From positions 1 through 39,297 of the forward strand of contig CAYFUR010000025.1 in the NCBI GenBank assembly GCA_964346275.1: DNA of 39,297 nt, read 5' to 3'. This stretch comes from CAYFUR01 sp964346275. GTDB taxonomy: Bacteria > Sumerlaeota > Sumerlaeia > SLMS01. Below, piece by piece: positions 35,201 through 39,297 of this stretch. The notes under the pieces were generated by a model. The model did not search any database. It saw only the letters and a program-made list of their open reading frames with translations, and was not told where the DNA came from. Every line of letters begins with the position of its first letter. Positions within the stretch are counted from its first letter, which is position 1. The position numbers were made by a program, and so were the translations under genes.

Positions 35201-35609
35201 CAGGGAAATCTATGATCCCGAACAATTCGGCTTCTGGGGGTCGCCGGAAGACCGCGAAGACGTCGTTCTGGAAGCGGGGCGTCTCTATCGCGTGCGCGCA
35301 ACCATCGGCAGCGATGTTCCCGCCGGCCAAGCCGGGGAGCTGCCCGCCTTCCGCCTCCGCGTTAATTCTTCCGATCTCCAATTCGCCGCTTTTGCGAATA
35401 TCGAAAGCCCGGACAACCAGAGCCGTTTGCCCACGGCGGACAGCGATCAGGAATACTCGTTCCTCTTCGCCGCGCCTCCGGCACTCGACGGCCGCTCGCT
35501 CATCTTCAGTTTCGATTACATCTTTACCGAGACGGGCGCGAGCAACCGCGAGCACACGCTGACCCTGAAACGCCTTGCTGTCGACAGCTTCACGGCCGAG
35601 GACGACTGA
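23259..35609 (+). CDS. Giant secreted multidomain protein (4116 residues)
   Basis: ATG 23259 follows GAGG by five bases; residues 1-27 are a signal peptide ending SSYSSAQ. Domains in order: a beta-sandwich (about 35-150); a transglutaminase-like domain (about 185-310) with Ala218 where the catalytic Cys is expected but His289 (HASVEF) and Asp304 (ALDPS) kept; a long helical and beta region; several CARDB/NEW3-like beta-sandwiches (about 1000-1800, including LENLGTKSVTVDL and LFNSGNARATFDILV); an FG-GAP/VCBS propeller with DIDGDG and DLDLDGVPEV loops (about 1805-2170); an SbsA-like Ig domain (about 2310-2415); a DGANWSGGLVPTATDSVII motif typical of autotransporter-like solenoids; three 144-residue repeats (about 2615-3045); more Ig-like domains; a Thr/Pro linker at 34087-34180; and two C-terminal beta-sandwich domains. 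No LPXTG or PEP-CTERM anchor is visible. A surface adhesin or structural polymer is likely. Confidence 0.9.
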   Translation: MKNRAMALALPLISMIYAVMLSSYSSAQTPGIGIVREAQPASLADLDPGETFSVTYTVFNRQAAALEGILLEVPLHQSFAIESMTPLADVSADGSMLAWSLPDLAPLGESTVRVELAMPDPPAATVDLGARAWAFSSRGVEQGTAAPLVLAAGAIDGDLLASTPDADVTDRFIRRKAAELGYDRSAIFEFVRDEIRFEAYEGSLRGARGALWSEAGNAYDQASLLVALLRASGIPCRYVLTEGLAEGQARELLQQMFPIPARLTGRIPDDAEIADPLNDEQLLREAMDHASVEFLDGGAFVALDPSFREARVGDSFATPTQRVPALPEEVRHRFSIYLEMEMLGTGLATTPDGFETNVPLSLEFATAEVYAKPLAVGFLVQSEINPGGFFPGLTTHTYTPYLVVGENDGDLRDDEITTGEPVEEVFFAFASHILTKTDLVVDYQSPSGETESYRRALSDRIGPAARLQGTTIPPDELAGPALSPYITATVLVAPGGVVSDSLASQAERIAPIEDELGPLVDVVEEIAQQSTLTPEDEAVLARANELMTYMAILTGETLTLSHAIASDFLLGEMREGYLSAVYYDRPRLLIGQTDDDGENVRVMLDLRANDVRVVPYPGQNARVPFWLRVFRGFLENELEGQTLSDLTGEAAATTIEVFSALPAEASYKFLLPGEAEDLDRLDLSEDARARITMALEEGRSVIAPDREVALVEGGDPVSAWWETDRSGYLVGVMEDGGHLALLEYAQLLIAPGKEQLGFLVGGMHGFGAANILFLGEFIGNIASGQGAKEAVAAAIASATERAEEISERLEELVDNTDSDEPFVDGFVSGFPEGTGLGFDWVERNVNIDPPVLPFLSVDGSELPGRTVVQTIPVTDGQASQPIAQSFPFEGVLINGEIEGEANGFGEQRALGANALSLQSSLQSEPGVAGTFNLSTSEREELLFEDADIAFSGNGVRVIYPRPGSDLLRGASSWNSVEGTVDSSEGARIESEQLLRDGTLLPPGRYDLLIPSGSFSGSGNGLSPSFIQNTDVGGKQQSNSELTLSSSQLLIVGPDGELTSWTGFDGRIDVEDPATVRVDGTAANALQLSASILDGELAPGESTTVEADVASSLGGNVQLTFQAPEGFETTAAENGIINLRVQPGTPDGVYEVSVFAQHPDEPGLEASDSVTVTVTVPEGRGLAVAIAPDPLATASVGPGEAIPLPSGFLAEITNTGGQEEIVSLAFPELPTGFIVDAPARPLRILPGGTGRFSFVLEPEGDTLPAPGTVANFTALVSGEEPDAPEASAAGSFIVPEVPGLILEIDPERIALGPDDTTAEAELALRSFGNAQSSAVLTATTFEGVTVSGLPGEVQNATPGEEIVYTLTIERTSAFGPGGSGFIDFVADNCPSGTDCLPDELRFSRTQLTLSALSPAAACLQDGVAFADRTGREELASALALASSAADLLAAQPGDAARCERLRVRLVELIPLLAEFPSAEVSVQEALDALDNCDSAAALTALENGACVLRDLLQQEARYNIAVSLSPPLQTVVAGQTADYQVDLENLGTKSVTVDLAVADGLPVGVGADFDTASVLLEAGESRGTAALLEIDPTALSGQTFFGFAVSATPREAPDRAASAEGRVALRSSFADVLSVEATPAALEPGGLVELSAVLFNSGNARATFDILVQVFDRSGAVALADPLSPPPVTLDPSLDPVEIQLGSFSTDGLPEDSYTVRVSLTPSDGGGAGGRFAEASVLVGLPIEAVAFAEPLTVAPGDQPASSTLRITNRLGRDFGLGPRPETLNPVIEAVLDIWDYAPLFNQMDSNPAVIDMDLDGTPDIVLATHAGNVGEAVLRVVRGDDYSVLWEVRDESLRVHGASSPTVGDIDGDGFPEVLIPHMDDRLMAFEEDGTLKWKAPRIWGGIGDGSASLANLDGEGLPEIIIGATVLEAEDGSIRWQGNAAGGTGRGNNGLGALSVVADLDLDGVPEVVAGRTAYRADGSVFWEAALDDGFPGVADFDGDDFPEIVLVAQGSVYLLEHDGEVIWGPLDLPGRNDGGAPNIGDVDDDGVPEIGVAGGQAYLVIESDGTIKWEAETQDTSSGVTGSTMFDFNGDGRTEIVYGDELSLRIYRGRDGEVLYELPKSSGTRLEYPLVADSDGDGRAEILAPANTRIGRGPQAGLFIIGDRDNDWVPTRRVWNQHTYHVTNITDSGEVPIIEPVNWLQPGLNNFRTNTFGPGDEGASNVRVVIDHSFPGEERYSPDLNSPDPVPADATADSVNWDRLLPFNEPAPQFFGVNGTAPGLSPGEVREISTGTRIDVYFSPRAGIRPVARPEIIRSAPADGTVVVGLTTPTLFLREGVPASSVDPAGFAITGPQGESIPFEQLDLSNNRAVRLILSGPLDPGEYRVDVAAEAIANDQGLTLEAPFTFSFTVVEEPPDGVLRWIAGDGFWTDGANWSGGLVPTATDSVIIDVPGREAKVTIPTSGVEVQDIDNEERLVIGSLSVSGVAVSNGPIDSIPGGELIVTGSEASFIANAEATLRGTSISAFEGATVVFDGPTTVSLNATTGSVTMRARDTDSSIQFPNLVSVFGTDAALRLLAQNAGTVLVAGPSTIEDVSLIAEAEEAGSTVNLPTLTSYSPAEIDTLWEWRNGGQILAPNVSAFERLWILVNNSVVDFSSIESLDGCTVEVYNGSTAAFPLVTEYHWPETNRNRLFRADGNGSSLDLSALTALSSDGNDALVFQGRNEGFVDLSNLETVSDINMGLEAEFDGVVDASSLSSYTPLSIDQVFEWREGGALMIDSLVEFDRLSIIVNNTVVNFAGVTNIDGSSVDVVRGGSASFPDIDSYNVPEQNRNRAFVARDASSLLDLSALATLTSDGDDGISFLARNGGVVDISSLPSVSGVNMSIEGRGAGAQVDASSLASYIPETRDTFISWRDGGEALITSLATIERIRLVVNGEETDVSLGTITSADACDFEAYNGASLTLPNLAGYDVFGARRDIFSRDVDSTLSFPALAEISGSDELLAIESRNGGAIDMSALTTISHTNDTNVIARGAGSVVDLSVLQFYDPCLVNVEEIDGGQVLWTPTGTCPKANDLLAATEPVIILPPLTDVYTSSESQAGPVGTWDAEGEPAASARLHSEEAPRDVSTNSAFSRPVKARPWAKAVNLPKQSSNEQLTSVTLFLPPISINAVHIISIRPAERLVQAGEEATFQVELWNPTGQSAEYDLEVLGLEGFTVELPDSVSLAANERREETLAIRSAPFAPSQTRGFSVVATTQDGGRDAADAEVTIEAVPPADPEPRGVFVALDPANSILGRNMEREVEIRVTNVGDETTSYVLTADIPPTLESLIDNPVAGSVAPGESAFVTRMLTLSHAPDAEAGVSMITVTATQIDDPGVAGSAVGTVELVDQGVSVDLSPAMATEGDLVVATITNTGRVTDRYDLTLGGSASLGLSLPAETDELSAGESQQIELIIPELGFLTAQDGLFIEVEATSQINEQITGFDRVQLMPLTGSGFTALLDPAVAELPSPGSATFRLRIVNQSDAEEQYRVSTEVFTGTATAFLSNIAGRLTRSREPVVVLANGDAVIPIRANIAQRGEGTFQVRVAPAAQPDEAVVLTGRISTDLATPTPTPVVTPTATATPTLSPSPTAGPTPVPLPDDTDCFALSVDFPGMAHLGVGIDADTGEVRLVPARVRDLEAVLITRPPSDEPLFTYTYDADTAPNGVWPLGPSNQLLGDLVEGSLAATVVGDNTSQGPLMLVPFDGEISNDWPGDLEDWTFQNPAMFDGVEGGLDRDNSGLRMAFDSNVNSFAFFESPLHAICLLLEEQGSLGTHPSSLPLLGGQANGGLYVMEATVRANVEQREAPTMRLRISPRDFQQTDAIVVTSFGDAALSPGADAPRIYRHYFTAPPAGNKLRFNFDGLNFLPDNTAEAEFYLERSNIKALDPDFLGQPRSEYEISFAGNDHGWTPRIPLSEDRIDPVMTAEEEGLSIRGGEAGSREIYDPEQFGFWGSPEDREDVVLEAGRLYRVRATIGSDVPAGQAGELPAFRLRVNSSDLQFAAFANIESPDNQSRLPTADSDQEYSFLFAAPPALDGRSLIFSFDYIFTETGASNREHTLTLKRLAVDSFTAEDD
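31104..32450 (+). repeat. Three tandem coding repeats of about 144 codons plus a partial fourth
   Basis: Equivalent Ser/aromatic codons at 31104, 31533, 31965 and 32397 mark unit starts, spaced 429, 432 and 432 bases. Each unit shares blocks of the form S-Y-x-P-x-x-x-D, W-R-x-G-G, IVVNN-like strands, a polar Y-NGS/RGGS turn, NRNR, DLSAL and R-NGG-VD. The DNA is diverged, so the duplications are old. A stacked beta-solenoid is the likely fold. Confidence 0.75.
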
Positions 35610-35621
35610 GAGAAAAAAACC

Positions 35622-35666
35622 GGCTCCGGGCCTCGGTTTTCGAAGCCCGGAGCCAATACTTTTTAT
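35622..35666 (+). terminator. Rho-independent terminator of the giant gene
   Basis: GGCTCCGGGC (35622-35631) pairs perfectly with GCCCGGAGCC (35645-35654); the loop is 13 bases and a T-run (CTTTTTAT) follows. Confidence 0.88.
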
Positions 35667-35682
35667 CTCTCCTGAATAGAAT

Positions 35683-36195
35683 TCACCGCTTGAGAATCGA
35701 AAGGAAGGATTCCCACGGACCAACCTCATCGCGATACTGCTTTGCCAGAAGCCGGCAGATTTGCGAGAGATGGGCGAAATCATGAACCGCCCATGTGGAC
35801 AGAAGCTGGCCAAGCGTAACCCGTCCCAACTCCGGATGAGTCGCGCTCCGATTCAGAATCGCTTCCGTCAGATCGATTCCACAAACATAAAGCAGCTTCT
35901 CTCTCCGCACGCTCGCAAAAAGTTCAATCGCTTCCGCAAAGGAACGGCATCCCGGGTCCGGCGTTCCTCGATCAAACGCCGGAATGACCGCATCATCCCC
36001 TGCCCCCAGGATCGCCGCGATGCGCACCGGCCAGTTCGTCCGGTCCGCATGAATCAGATGCCAGACGACCTCTTGAATGGTCCATCCGCCTTCTTCCGCC
36101 CGCGCTGTATAGACATCCTCCGGCTGGCCGGAAAGCAGGGCGCTCAGAACCCCGGGCGTTCTTTCCAGTTGGCTGATTGTCTGGTGAATCTCCAT
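35683..36195 (-). CDS. DinB-family four-helix metalloprotein
   Basis: A 170-residue protein of the DinB/YfiT fold. Likely metal-ligand histidines come from EVVWHLIHAD (about residues 43-52) and WAVHDFAHLSQ (about 135-145), the usual three-His arrangement. Starting at 36195 places GGAAGGA about 5 bases upstream; a longer in-frame start would add a low-quality extension. Family members include thiol-dependent transferases (for example bacillithiol or mycothiol S-transferases) and many unknowns. It converges on the giant gene, with the terminator at 35622-35666 between them. Function is not predicted further. Confidence 0.85.
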   Translation of the reverse strand: MEIHQTISQLERTPGVLSALLSGQPEDVYTARAEEGGWTIQEVVWHLIHADRTNWPVRIAAILGAGDDAVIPAFDRGTPDPGCRSFAEAIELFASVRREKLLYVCGIDLTEAILNRSATHPELGRVTLGQLLSTWAVHDFAHLSQICRLLAKQYRDEVGPWESFLSILKR

Positions 36196-36534
36196 TTGAT
36201 CCTTCCTTCCGCGGTTTTCCCCGCCTCCAGATCGGTTGCCGTGACAAGAGCGCACTTGAGGCATCGCAATACGGGGACAAACAAACAGTGATGCGCCACC
36301 ATCAACTTGCCCCTTTTACGAAATCGGCCTGCCAGCGCCAGCACTGATCAAACGAATCTTGCCAGGCCCCATGGGTGCCAGAATCCCGGTTTCGCACTTG
36401 TTTCTTGATCGTTGAGAATCCCGCAGCAGCATTTTGCGCTGATTCAAGACTGTAGAATTCCCCCGGCCAAGCGAAGAGCTTTTCAAAGTTGCTGGCACCC
36501 AGGGCATAGCCCCCGAGCGCTTGCTTTCAGGCAT

Positions 36535-36673
36535 TGTAGTGGTCCTGAAAAACTGGACAGGAAATCGGGTTTGAATAAGTTATACCTCCGGTGCATTTTC
36601 GACGGCATTGGAGGTCTGAACGATGGTGAACTACTCCCCTTTCCTTGGACAACAAACGTCCTTCTATAAGTAA
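36535..36673 (+). mobile_element. Possible IS3-family terminal remnant with a truncated first orf
   Basis: The stretch from 36535 (TGTAGTGGTCCTGAAAAACT, then GGACAG) resembles the terminal repeats of IS3-type (IS150-like) elements, which commonly contain AAAA-x-TGGACA. About 90 bases inside it, GGAGG is followed by ATG 36623 and a 16-codon frame starting MVNYSPFL that stops at 36673; orfA proteins often begin with this kind of basic or polar YS-F sequence. The rest of the element is missing and no second end was found. Confidence 0.35.
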
Positions 36674-36757
36674 ATTCTTAGGGCGGTTCTGATAGGTTCG
36701 GAGGGGCGTTCTCCTTCACTTTTTGAACCAAAGCGGCGGTTTCTCACTTTGGTGGAT

Positions 36758-36780
36758 GGACCGGCCGCTCCGGTCCTTTT
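36758..36780 (+). terminator. Hairpin with T-tract in the degenerate region
   Basis: GGACCGG (36758-36764) and CCGGTCC (36770-36776) form a 7-bp stem with a 5-base loop, followed by TTTT. No gene that would need it lies directly upstream, which fits decay of a former gene. Confidence 0.5.
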
Positions 36781-36831
36781 CATTAGGGCAAAATCACGAT
36801 CCACCTTCCGGCTTCCCGGAGTCAACACGCA

Positions 36832-37432
36832 TCACTTCTCCGCGCCAGATCCGCCCAGGCCCATGGCGGCCACCAGGCTGCCCGGGCCGCCGGGAAGAAA
36901 GGGCGTCAGGCGCTCGCCGGCGGGCGGCGACACCCGAAACCACACCACCGCCCCGCCAATAATGAGCACGGCAAAGACGGCCACCTTGAGCACGTTCACC
37001 ATATTGCCGCCGGACCCCGGCGTCCGTTTTAGAAAGACCGTGCAGACGGCAACGGCCAGCAGCGCCGTGATCATCGGAGCGCGCGGATTCCCCAGCAACG
37101 GTGGCGCATCGGGCCAAAGCGTCAGCACCGATTGGATAAAGAACGCGCCAAACCCGAGGGAATAAAGCGCCGCGGCCACCGCCGACGCAAACCACATGAC
37201 CTATCCGACGCCGAACGCCGCGCCCACCGTGAGCGTCTTCCGCGCGAAGGAAAAGGAATAGGTGCCCCCCGATTTCGGGCTGGCCGTGGAAAGCTCGGCA
37301 AAGCTGAACACCGTAACGAAGGCGATCACCCCATTGAGCGCAAAGGCGAGCAGCGCCCCCGGCCCCGAAAATGGCTCCCACCCCGACACTTGTCGCGCTG
37401 AAAAGACCGAGGTGGCGCTGTGGGGTGCTCAT
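36832..37432 (-). pseudogene. Broken amino-acid permease (APC superfamily)
   Basis: The N-terminus (MSTPQRHLGLFSATSVGVGA) is a typical amino-acid/polyamine permease start, but the frame shifts near 37390. The second frame (GALLAFALNGVIAFVTVFSF, ELSTASPKSGGTYSF) continues the family sequence and meets an in-frame TAG at 37203-37201. It then resumes as SAVAAALYSLGFGAF and further helices, and ends at 36832 after about 200 of the usual 450 residues. Three lesions (frameshift, nonsense and loss of the 3' half) mark it as a pseudogene unless the assembly is poor. Residual homology is to transporters for amino acids, which fits the glutamate theme loosely. Confidence 0.8.
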
Positions 37433-37593
37433 GGGACCGCCCGAGGGAGGAGTGACTCAACCTGAGCAATTAGAAGGCTGGCCCAATGGTATCGTCTATA
37501 AAAATAACCAGCAGGACGACATGCCTCTCCCGCAGTCTTCCTCCCAGAGAACTTGGCAACTGATTTGCCATCCCCTATCATCGGAGGTTTTCC

Positions 37594-37833
37594 ATGACGG
37601 AGAACAGCAAAACGCAGACATTCATCTGGCGCGATGCGTCCCAGGAAACTTGGGGGCTGCTCGTCGATTGGCAGGCCCGCCGCCTGGAGTGGCTGCGCCC
37701 CGAGGAATGCGGCTGCGGCATGGATGAAGAGCCCTATATCGCCCAGTCCTTCGAGCAATACTGTGAGCAAGGGGCCCCGCCCCTCGTCGGCGATCTTCCC
37801 GAGGAAGTTATCGAGACCCTCAACCAAAGCTGA
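37594..37833 (+). CDS. Small acidic protein of unknown function
   Basis: A 79-residue soluble protein with GGAGG 6 bases before the ATG. The composition is acidic with several Trp (FIWRDAS, TWGLLVDW) and a central EECGCGMDEE with two Cys. No signal peptide or known domain. It is 61 bases upstream of the Cys-rich secreted protein and may be co-transcribed with the efflux genes, but its role is unknown. Confidence 0.65.
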   Translation: MTENSKTQTFIWRDASQETWGLLVDWQARRLEWLRPEECGCGMDEEPYIAQSFEQYCEQGAPPLVGDLPEEVIETLNQS

Positions 37834-37894
37834 TTTGCCCTGGGGCGATTTTTCCTCGACAACTGGGTCCGGAAAATGCATAGAGTCTTCACCT

Positions 37895-38377
37895 ATGATC
37901 TGGATGCGGAAACAGAAGAATCAGCGATTGCTCACCGCCGCGGTGGGCATCGTCTTTCTTTTTTCCACTGTTTTCGCCCAGGCTCCCTTCTGCTTCTGCG
38001 CCGTAACATGCGAAAGTCCAGGCCAGGAGACGGCGAAAAAAACCGGCCCTGACCTTTCCACCGAAGGGCACGCTTGCTGCGCGCCCGAGAGCCAGGATGA
38101 CGCGCCAGACGCGCCCGCTCCTGCTCATGCCGCGGCGCATCAGAGCGACTGCACTTGTCCCGTGAAAGCGCGCGAAGGGGACCCCGATGCGTCCTATGCG
38201 CCCGTGGCCGCCTTCACCCAAAGCATCCACCACGCTCCCGAGACCATCGCTCCGCCGGACACTTCCCCGGTCTTGCCGAACATCGCTCTCGAAGACGGAC
38301 CAAGGTGGCGCCCTGTCCGGGGCGGGCCACTCGCATCCACTTCCCTCCACGTTCTTCATTCCACATTTATTATTTGA
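37895..38377 (+). CDS. Cys/His-rich exported protein upstream of an efflux gene
   Basis: A 160-residue protein with a leader (RLLTAAVGIVFLFSTVFAQ). The mature N-terminus has FCFCAVTC, then HACCAP and SDCTCPV, with several His (HAAAH, SIHHAP). This is a likely metal-binding pattern. It ends in LHVLHSTFII. Small Cys-rich exported proteins often precede heavy-metal RND efflux genes, and the next gene here is a TolC/CusC-type outer membrane protein. ATG 37895 or the ATG at 37904 could be the start; neither has a strong binding site. Metal sensing or chaperoning for the pump is an inference. Confidence 0.6.
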   Translation: MIWMRKQKNQRLLTAAVGIVFLFSTVFAQAPFCFCAVTCESPGQETAKKTGPDLSTEGHACCAPESQDDAPDAPAPAHAAAHQSDCTCPVKAREGDPDASYAPVAAFTQSIHHAPETIAPPDTSPVLPNIALEDGPRWRPVRGGPLASTSLHVLHSTFII

Positions 38378-38528
38378 TCCTGGTCAGCGGCTGACCTCGG
38401 GGCACCGCTCATTCGGCGCCGCTCGAGACATTATGCAGCCGCAATTCTGGCGTTTGCCCTCCCGGAACCGGATGCCGGCCTTCTCCGCCGCCTCCTGATC
38501 CTTGCCAGAGAGAACCAGGACCAAATTC

Positions 38529-39297
38529 ATGTCTCTTCCAGCCAACTGGAATGTCCTTTCGCCAATCGGAGTGGGCCTGATCGGGATCGGCACAATGCTC
38601 CTCGCATCCTGTGCCCTCGAGCCGCCGAATGTGCCCCCCAGGGCGTCTATGCAACCTCAGCAAATTGAAATCGGGCGCGCCGCGACAGCGCCAGAGCCCC
38701 AGCCAACGACGGGGGCGCCCACCCTGGAGCAGGCGATTCAAAACGCCCTGCTGAACAACCCGGAGCTCAAAGCGGACTACAAAAGGTTCGAGGCGCTGGC
38801 CCAGGAAGTCCCCCAGGCATCATCTCTTCCCGATCCTCGGGCGAGCTATGCACAGTTCGTCGAGAATGTGCAAACCCGAACGGGCGAGCAGCAATTCCTG
38901 GCGGGAGTGAGCCAGACGTTTCCCTGGTTTGGCGAGCTGCGGCTGCGCGGCCGTATCGCCGACAAACGCGCCATGGAAGCGCTGGAATCATACCGCGCGA
39001 TGATGCTCGACGTGATCGAAAATGTCACGGAAGCGTGGCACCGGCTGGCCTTTGAAAAGGCCGCGCTCGAACTGGCGCTGGAAGACCAGGCAACGCTGGA
39101 ACAATCGCTGGAAGCGGCCGCATCGCTTTACGCCACGGGTCAACGCGGCCGCGAAGCCTTGCTGAAAGCGCAAACAGAACTCGCCCGCGTGGAAAACGAA
39201 CTCGAAGGCTATACGGCGTCCATCGAGGCCCTCGAAGCGGACCTGAGGCGCCTCCTTCACTCTGATCGCACGCCGGAGGTGCCGGCGCTGGACGCCC
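38529..39297 (+). CDS. TolC/CusC-type outer membrane efflux lipoprotein (partial, runs off the window)
   Basis: The frame is open from ATG 38529 to the last base (256 codons seen of about 420-480 expected). The leader ends with LLASC (Cys28), a good lipobox, as in CusC-type outer membrane factors. The mature part begins with a Pro-rich linker, then TLEQAIQNALLNNPELKADY, the first helix of the family, followed by GVSQTFPWFGELRLRG, common in metal-efflux (CusC/CzcC) members, and long coiled-coil helices through AFEKAALELALEDQ and AQTELARVENELEGY. It would pair with an RND pump and adaptor beyond the window. The 151 bases before it hold no gene. Confidence 0.9.
   Translation, partial: MSLPANWNVLSPIGVGLIGIGTMLLASCALEPPNVPPRASMQPQQIEIGRAATAPEPQPTTGAPTLEQAIQNALLNNPELKADYKRFEALAQEVPQASSLPDPRASYAQFVENVQTRTGEQQFLAGVSQTFPWFGELRLRGRIADKRAMEALESYRAMMLDVIENVTEAWHRLAFEKAALELALEDQATLEQSLEAAASLYATGQRGREALLKAQTELARVENELEGYTASIEALEADLRRLLHSDRTPEVPALDA

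Larger units (their letters stand above)
36196..36831. other. Gene-poor, degenerate region (636 bases)
   Basis: No intact gene is visible. It carries a possible IS3-type end with a truncated orf (36535-36673), a hairpin terminator (36758-36780), and at its right end the broken permease gene. Short open frames here (for example minus 36316-36534) have no recognisable product. Confidence 0.55.

Noticed and set aside
38384..38593. Minus-strand frame of 69 codons with a CGC motif between the Cys-rich and TolC genes
   Set aside because: Overlaps the start of the TolC-type gene on the opposite strand; no ribosome binding site or conserved neighbour to support it.
1..39297. CRISPR array or rRNA genes
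   Set aside because: No regularly spaced identical short repeats and no conserved rRNA segments were seen on either strand.

Overview
The window (about 39.3 kb, roughly 60% G+C by eye) looks like part of a metagenome-assembled genome of a diderm (Gram-negative) bacterium. The clues are an outer-membrane efflux lipoprotein of the TolC family, many proteins with Sec signal peptides, a type II secretion-type pseudopilin, very large secreted proteins with FG-GAP and beta-sandwich modules joined by a Thr/Pro linker, and a 100-N scaffold gap. This style is familiar from under-cultured phyla such as Sumerlaeota, Hydrogenedentota and some PVC-group lineages. The phylum is an inference; nothing here fixes it.

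The left half is dominated by glutamate-polymer and gamma-glutamyl chemistry. A tight minus-strand operon (4671 to 260) encodes PgsB (ligase), PgsC (membrane subunit), a PgsW-like poly-gamma-glutamate system protein and a gamma-glutamyltransferase in the position expected for a CapD-like processing enzyme. Divergent from it, a promoter drives an M23 metallopeptidase and a glutamate-racemase-family enzyme that carries a signal peptide. A second minus-strand cluster (16715 to 11386) encodes a DUF6305-type secreted protein, a second gamma-glutamyltransferase, a DctM-like permease, an overlapping 48-residue membrane protein and a membrane-anchored M14/AstE-type zinc hydrolase. At 20574-21836 lies a secreted relative of the cytosolic carboxypeptidases (M14D), a family known for removing glutamates from polyglutamate chains. 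Together these suggest an envelope-located system that makes, remodels, racemises, trims and re-imports glutamate polymers.

Between these blocks sit a pseudopilin with a secreted companion (7530-9519), a protein fusing a degenerate tyrosine-recombinase fold to Sel1 repeats (9984-11405), a 1022-residue secreted beta-helix / His-motif / LamG protein (16799-19867) and a VOC-fold protein. The right half is one 12.35-kb gene (23259-35609) for a secreted 4116-residue multidomain protein with a transglutaminase-like domain lacking its cysteine, an FG-GAP propeller and three tandem repeats of about 144 residues. It ends at a good terminator. After it come a DinB-family protein, a degenerate stretch with a possible IS3-type end and a broken amino-acid permease gene, a small unknown protein, a Cys/His-rich secreted protein and the start of a TolC/CusC-type efflux gene that runs off the window.

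No rRNA, tRNA or CRISPR array was seen. All calls come from reading the sequence and translations; no database search was run.
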